Source: a virus. From it: a DNA stretch of 38,128 nucleotides. The DNA is taken from IMG/VR virus record IMGVR_UViG_3300045125_000121, positions 1 to 38,128 of that record; one strand, 5' to 3'. The notes below the pieces were generated by a model. It was not told the DNA's origin. It did no database searches and saw only the letters and a program-made list of their open reading frames with translations. Of this stretch, positions 33,717 through 38,128 are shown piece by piece; the first letter of the stretch is position 1, and the number at the start of each line of letters is the position of its first letter. A program made the position numbers and the translations under genes.

Positions 33717-35645
33717 ATGGCACCAGAAGTAATAAGGCGGGATGGTAGCCCGCTTGAATCGGTTGCAGAAACGGCGAATGTTGGCATTCGTTCGTTGCTG
33801 CAAGAACTACTGACAATTGACGCGACAGATCAGAGCGTCAGTAACAGCCCGAACTGCCCTGCTTCGGGAGTTGGCTAAGAAGGGCGCGTTCCCTTCTTTA
33901 GAGCCGATCCTTCCGCTTGTATTAAACCTTAATGGACGGCCGTACACTATCAGGGATCATTACCCGTTCGGCCCTTTATTCCGCGTTCTCACACCGAAGA
34001 ATCAGGTGTGGAAGACAGGGCGCCAGTTGAGTAAGTCGACTTCGCTCGCGGCTCACGGAATTGTTGTTGCCAACTCTATACCGTTTTTCAAGACGTTATA
34101 CGTCACGCCACTATACGAGCAGATCCGTCGCTTCTCAAACAATTACGTGCGTCCATTTATTGACCAGTCACCAATTAAATCCCAATGGTCGGGAGGCGAC
34201 ACTGAGAACTCAGTGCTGCAGCGTAGCTTTAAAAACAAATCGCTGATGTTGTTTTCGTTTGCACTGCTAGACGCTGACCGGGTCCGCGGTGTTTCCAGTG
34301 ACCGTATGTGCATCGACGAAGTTCAGGATATGGACCCAGATCATATCCCGATTATTCAAGAACGATGTCGTACTCGCGTTATGCGATTTCGCATTTCACG
34401 GGCACGCCGAAGTCGATAGATAACCCGTTGGAGGGGTTATACAAACGGAGTAGTCAAGCGGAATGGTTTATCCCTTGCCACTCATGTAAACACTGGAACA
34501 TCCCTTCCATTGATCACGATCTCGATGCCATCATCGGGCCTATGAATGTTCATATCAGCGAGAAGTATCCAGGCACGATCTGCGCGAAATGCAGAAAACC
34601 GATTAACCCGCGACACGGGCGTTGGGTGCATCGACACCCAGATCGTCGGTGGCAGTTCGCGGGTTACCACGTCCCGCAATTAATTCTGCCGTTGCATTTC
34701 TCAGACCCGGAGAAGTGGAACACATTGTTGCTCAAGCGCGAAGGCTAGGCAACATGACGGCAAGCGCAGTTCTACAACGAGGTACTGGGAGAGTCCGTTG
34801 ACGCTGGTCAGAAGCTGATCAGCGAAACGGAACTGCGCGGCGCGTGCGTGCTTCCCTGGGAAAACCACAAAGAACCAGACCCGAAATGCTTTGCAAATCT
34901 CAATGACTATCGCACGCGAGTGCTGGCCATCGACTGGGGCGGCGGCGGTGAAGAGGGCATCTCGTTCACCGTTGTTGCCGTCCTCGGGTTCCGCCACGAC
35001 GGCACGATTGACGTGCTGTGGGCGAAACGCCTGCTCATCGGCGGCGACCATTTGCAGGAAGCCGTCGAGTGCATGAAGTGGTCGGACCGGTTCAATTGTG
35101 ATTTCGTGGCCCACGACTATACCGGCGCCGGCACCGTCCGCGAAACGGTTATGGTGCAGGCTGGGTTTAATCTGGACCGCGTGATGGCCATGAGGCTGGT
35201 TCGTTCTGCCTCACGGGATCTCATGGTGGTACAAGCCGCCAACCGTCATCAATCACCGAGCACATTACAGCCTCGATAAAACGCGGTCGCTGCTGTATAC
35301 GTGCCAAGCCATCAAACTTAAACAAGTCCGGTTCTTCCAGTACGACTGGTCGTCGCAGGACGCACCGGGTTTAATTGCTGACTTTTTAGCGCTCGTCGAA
35401 AACAAAGCCGAGTCGCGCTTGGGCGGTGACATTTACACGATTACGCGAAACACGCTTCTTAGCGATGACTTCGCGCAAGCGGTGAACTTAGGCTGCTCTG
35501 CGGTCTGGCACATTAACGACGCGTGGCCAAACTTTGCGCAGCTGGCCGGCCTGGGGCGAATCAGCGCCGCACAGGCCAGAACGTGAGTACGCCGTCAGAC
35601 GACTGGGCTGACGACCCCACTGCTGACCGTTTCTTCGGTTACTAG
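33717..35645 (+). CDS. terL: Terminase large subunit
   Basis: About 640 residues, the only clear plus-strand gene. It packages phage DNA into the capsid. N-terminal MAPEVIRRDGSPLESVAETA shifts frame once, then SVTARTALLRELAKKGAFPS. ATPase: VWKTGRQLSKSTSLAAH (a Walker A variant, KxGRQxxKST), RMCIDEVQDMDPDHIPII (Walker B, DE) and HFTGTPKSIDN (motif III). A zinc knuckle follows (FIPCHSCKHWN, then ICAKCRKPI). Nuclease: VLAIDWGGGGEEGISFTVV (first Asp), DFVAHDYTGAGTVRETV (second acidic pair), then CSAVWHINDAWPNF. It ends DDWADDPTADRFFGY at 35645. Four frameshifts assumed. No strong Shine-Dalgarno lies before the chosen ATG. Confidence 0.88.
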
Positions 35646-35858
35646 CGAGAACACGTCGGGCGGGCAGAGGCACGACAGGCTACGTCCGTTGTCCCACCGC
35701 ACAAGCACCTGGGTTTGCTTTTCGCCCCCGAAGTGCAGCGGCACGACTTCTTGACTGTACCGAGCGTACCGGCTGGAATTGGATCCAGATCATCCGGCAT
35801 CTGCAGCAATTGAATGCGGTCACCCGTTCTTGATCAGATCCACGATCCACTGGCTCAT
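35595..35858 (-). CDS. DUF4314 protein
   Basis: ATG at 35858 (MSQWIVDLIKNG, then a shift to DRIQLLQMPDDLDPIPAGTL and another to EVVPLHFGGEKQTQVLVRWD), then NGRSLSCLCPPDVFSLVTEE. G.RI.L..M.DD..PIP.GT.GtV and the vrWDNGrSLs strand define DUF4314, a small beta-barrel of phages and plasmids. About 86 residues. It is convergent with terL and its 3' end overlaps the terL 3' end by ~50 bases. Confidence 0.76.
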
Positions 35859-35935
35859 CGAAAAACTCCGCGTACCTGTCGACAAGCTTTCTGACCGCGC
35901 TCGTTTACTTCGAACGCAAAATCGTTCTTGTCGAG

Positions 35936-36668
35936 TCAAACGCGACATCCAATAAGATCGCGTCGAACGCCCTCAGCAACGATATTCGACATGATTCGCT
36001 GAATGAGCGCTTCCATCATGGAGCGGATTTGCTTCATGGCTTCCGCTTTAGAATTTCCGCCGACAGCCATCATTTCGCCGTTATCGTCGGCGCAAAATGA
36101 CCGGACAATGCCTTCGGTTTCTTGAATCGACAGAAAATGCCGCTTCTCTTCGCTGGGCGCGATGTCGACGGTCTGCTTCACGCCCGCTTGTTGCGCGAGC
36201 ATAACGCCGAAAAGCCGCAGCGCTTCGTCGCCGGAGCGTTTCGATTGTCATGACGCCTGGGTGATTAGGCGGCGAGAATCCCGTCGCTACCAGTGTCGCC
36301 GCGGTAAAACGGCCCATCCCAAGCTGATTCGTTTTCGTTGTCGTCGTTGTTAAACACGCGCGCTCTCCTGCAGCCAGAGCCTCCGCCAACACCGCGTCAT
36401 AGTTGCCGCGAGCAATAATTCGGTCGCGAACCGCCGAGCGGATACGACCCAAGTACCGACTGGTAGTCCTCGTCAGTGTTTACCATCGCCTCAGCCGACG
36501 AATACGAATGTGGCTTGCCGGTCGGGGGTTGTCACCGCGCGACATGATGCGGTCAATCGCCGCGAGCTTGTGCGTGGTGCGCTCGTCTTCGAGCCGCATC
36601 TCCGCCTCCGTGGCGTCGGCGAGGTTGGCGGCGGCGGTCTTGATATTGTCAACAAACTTGGTGGTCAT
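35936..36668 (-). CDS. Unknown protein, about 240 residues
   Basis: Starts MTTKFVDNIKTAAANLADAT at 36668 (helical: EAEMRLEDERTTHKLAAIDR). After a shift come SAVRDRIIARGNYDAVLAEA and LAAGERACLTTTTTKTNQLG, then MLAQQAGVKQTVDIAPSEEK, RHFLSIQETEGIVRSFCADD and KAEAMKQIRSMMEALIQRIM, ending GVRRDLIGCRV. Several frameshifts. Mostly helical and charged. No family recognised. The ~75 bases 35859-35935 hold nothing clear. Confidence 0.5.
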
Positions 36669-36695
36669 TCTTCTTCCCTCGGGGTTAGTCCTCGG

Positions 36696-37403
36696 TCAGG
36701 ACAGTTTTTCACTGAGGATCTCATTGAGGCCCGACTTCCGCTGCCGCGGCCATTTCACCGCCACATAAGCAGGTCATCGGGGCTTTTGCGGGCCAGTTGT
36801 TCGATGGTTTTAATGCCGAGCTTATCTACCGCTTTTGCAGAGCGGACAGAGCAGTGCAAGATGCCTGATTGGCGTTTCTGGCTTTGACCACGCGGCGGAG
36901 CCGAATGTTCTTTCGTCCGCCATGCTGCGTATGGCGCCAAGGTCGCACATCGCCCGGTGCATTAAATGCGATGATCTCAATCGAGCTGCCGCTGCCATCA
37001 GCACATTCTTGCATGATAAAAGCAAACAGCGTATCGCCACATCTGGCAAATCGTCTTTAACGCGCCGGATGTATTCTTTAAAGTTTTCGTATTCTTCCGG
37101 CGGGTCGATCGCCAATAGATCAGACCCCGGATAAGCATTCCATACGTTAAGCGGCGTTATCGTCGCGCTTATAGTCTGGAAGTCATAGAACGCTTGTTTT
37201 TCCTTTCGGGTGGGAATGCGTTTGGGAATTTCTCTGAATGGCATACCTGACACCGCGCCCGGCCGCAACCCCGCAGCGTAGAGCCTTGCGGAAGCGCCTC
37301 GGGTTCGATGTGCTATGAGTGGCCACCTAACGTGAGGGTCGAGATGCTGGCGCAGCTTGGCGCGTTGCTCGAACAGGTGTTTTTCTTCGTGGTACCGGCG
37401 CAT
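36696..37403 (-). CDS. Protein with C-terminal RNA polymerase alpha-CTD-like HhH
   Basis: ATG at 37403 with GGAGG five bases upstream, about 235 residues. The N-terminal part (MRRYHEEKHLFEQRAKLRQH, then GMPFREIPKRIPTRKEKQAF, LLAIDPPEEYENFKEYIRRV and SGSSIEIIAFNAPGDVRP) is not recognised. The C-terminus HCSVRSAKAVDKLGIKTIEQ, LARKSPDDLL and, after one base shift, RKSGLNEILSEKLS aligns with the bacterial alpha-CTD signature: LS.Ra.n.L...gI.Ti.dL....e.dLL......G.ksL.EI...L. That helix-hairpin-helix binds DNA UP elements and sigma/activators. A phage copy may modulate host transcription. This is the strongest sign of transcription control in the window. Confidence 0.65.
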
Positions 37404-37461
37404 ATAGCCCTCCAAAAGCAAAAGCAACCAACCACATAGTCACTTGCCGTATTTTACCAGA

Positions 37462-38128
37462 TCAGACCTTCACGAGCGGTCGACGCTTCTTCGCCTTGGG
37501 CGCGTCCTCTTCGCCGGCTGTCTCGTCCGCGATCGGCTCTTCGATCTTCGACAGGCACTCGACGCTGAAACGACCGAACCGCGGGCGCCACTCGCAGAGG
37601 CCGCACATCGTGCCTGCCTTGCGAAGCCAGCGATCGAGCTGCGCAAAGTTAATGATCGAATCTTCGTACATCAGGCTGACATCCACCGACCAATCATGGA
37701 AGATCGGGCGGGTCGAAATGATCTTGGCCCTGCTGGCGAGATACGGGCACTGTAAACCGGAAACCCTCGGCGTCCGGCGTACCGCGCGCGGTCGTATCCT
37801 CAAACAGCTCCTTCGCCGTCCGCGGGCCGACGTAGTCCAGCTTGAAATAGCCGGGATCCGCGGAGAACACCGCGCACTTTGCGAGCGGCCCCTCCTTGGT
37901 CTTTTTCGCCGCCGCGAGAATAGCGGCTTCAACGTTAGCGCCGGGGATCACTGGCCCGAGCTCAGAGTGCATGTACAGACTGCCTACGAACTCAATCCGG
38001 GCCATCTCCGCATAATCGGCGTCTGTCTTGACGCGTTTTGACGAGACCGCTTTGAGTTCCTTCGAAAAGGGATTCAGGGGGTTCGCCATCTTGGAGCACT
38101 TCACAATGATCGGCGAGTCGCCCTTCAG
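37462..38128 (-). CDS. Conserved phage protein, runs off the window
   Basis: The reading frame enters from the right edge (the residues before MANPLNPFSKELKAVSSKRV are in frame and fit the family, so the true start is outside). KTDADYAEMARIEFVGSLYM, ELGPVIPGANVEAAILAAAK, FKLDYVGPRTAKELFEDTTA, then after one shift RIISTRPIFHDWSVDVSLMY and AGTMCGLCEWRPRFGRFSVE, ending with a Lys-rich tail. The order K.vs.KR.KTdaD...mARiEf.GsLY...gPviPG.nieA.l..aAkk.k.G, RTRPIF..Ws, GL..WRPrFGRF is a family I know from many phages as hypothetical. Function unknown. Confidence 0.75.

Noticed and set aside
1-38128. Stop-codon reassignment as the cause of broken genes
   Set aside because: Breaks need a change of frame, not read-through of one stop type. 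TAA, TAG and TGA all occur as real ends at coupled junctions.
1-38128. CRISPR array, integrase, attachment site or IS element
   Set aside because: The only repeats are the 30-base tandem pair, the two palindromic copies and a 9-base coding repeat. No recombinase or transposase motifs were found.

Overview
This window looks like part of the genome of a tailed double-stranded DNA phage, most likely a large lytic one. One terminase large subunit gene is on the plus strand. Almost everything else lies on the minus strand in tightly packed, translationally coupled runs of small genes (ATGA, GTGA, TTGA and TAATG junctions). No integrase, transposase, IS element or CRISPR array was seen. Many small genes belong to families I know as hypothetical proteins of environmental phages: the CCLGVLC family, the HTPGPW + RLIAAAPELL family, the SSVKK..EDYLPIH family (DUF6915-like), DUF1281/Api92-like, DUF3085, DUF4314, SEC-C, the MGIDIY family and a YSGSGDSCD family. 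A short secreted Cys/Arg-rich protein with its own terminator resembles small exported proteins of Planctomycetota. That is a weak hint of a planctomycete host, not a demonstration.

The sequence is full of apparent single-base frameshifts, roughly one per 100-200 bases in most genes longer than about 120 codons. They fall in strongly conserved genes such as the MoxR ATPase, the CobT-like protein and TerL, so I read them as assembly or sequencing indels. CDS coordinates below span the whole reconstructed gene even where no single frame is open.

Layout. (1) 1-5773: DNA-end processing and replication-associated genes: SbcC/Rad50-like (cut by the window edge), SbcD/Mre11-like, an unknown acidic-tailed protein, a 460-base intergenic zone with a probable promoter/operator, a tRNA-Gln-like gene, a DnaQ-type exonuclease and two unknown genes. 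(2) 5770-15659: small genes including a second metallophosphoesterase, zinc-finger proteins, a small HTH protein and a SEC-C protein, interrupted at 11011-11314 by a non-coding block with two copies of a palindromic element. (3) 15660-15881: a compact run of hairpins that can fold into a closed multibranch RNA with a pseudoknot, followed by a hairpin that holds a Shine-Dalgarno sequence in its loop. (4) 15882-24714: about twenty small genes including a ParB-like protein. (5) 24729-25231: the secreted protein gene between two terminator-like hairpins. (6) 25246-30179: a MoxR-type AAA+ ATPase, a Gly/Tyr/Asp-rich small protein and a CobT-like VWA protein, overlapping end to start. (7) 30185-33716: an acidic protein with an HTH-like segment, a MazG-like dNTP diphosphohydrolase candidate and several small membrane proteins. 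(8) 33717-35645: terL on the plus strand. (9) 35595-38128: minus-strand genes again: DUF4314, an unknown, a protein with an RNA-polymerase-alpha-CTD-like helix-hairpin-helix, and a conserved phage protein cut by the window end.

The genes that plausibly work together are SbcC + SbcD + DnaQ-type exonuclease (DNA ends, recombination, nucleotide removal), MoxR + CobT-like VWA + Gly/Tyr-rich linker gene (an AAA+/VWA remodelling machine), and TerL (packaging). The most interesting unexplained signals are the structured RNA at 15709-15823, the duplicated palindromic element at 11026-11300, and the alpha-CTD-like phage protein.
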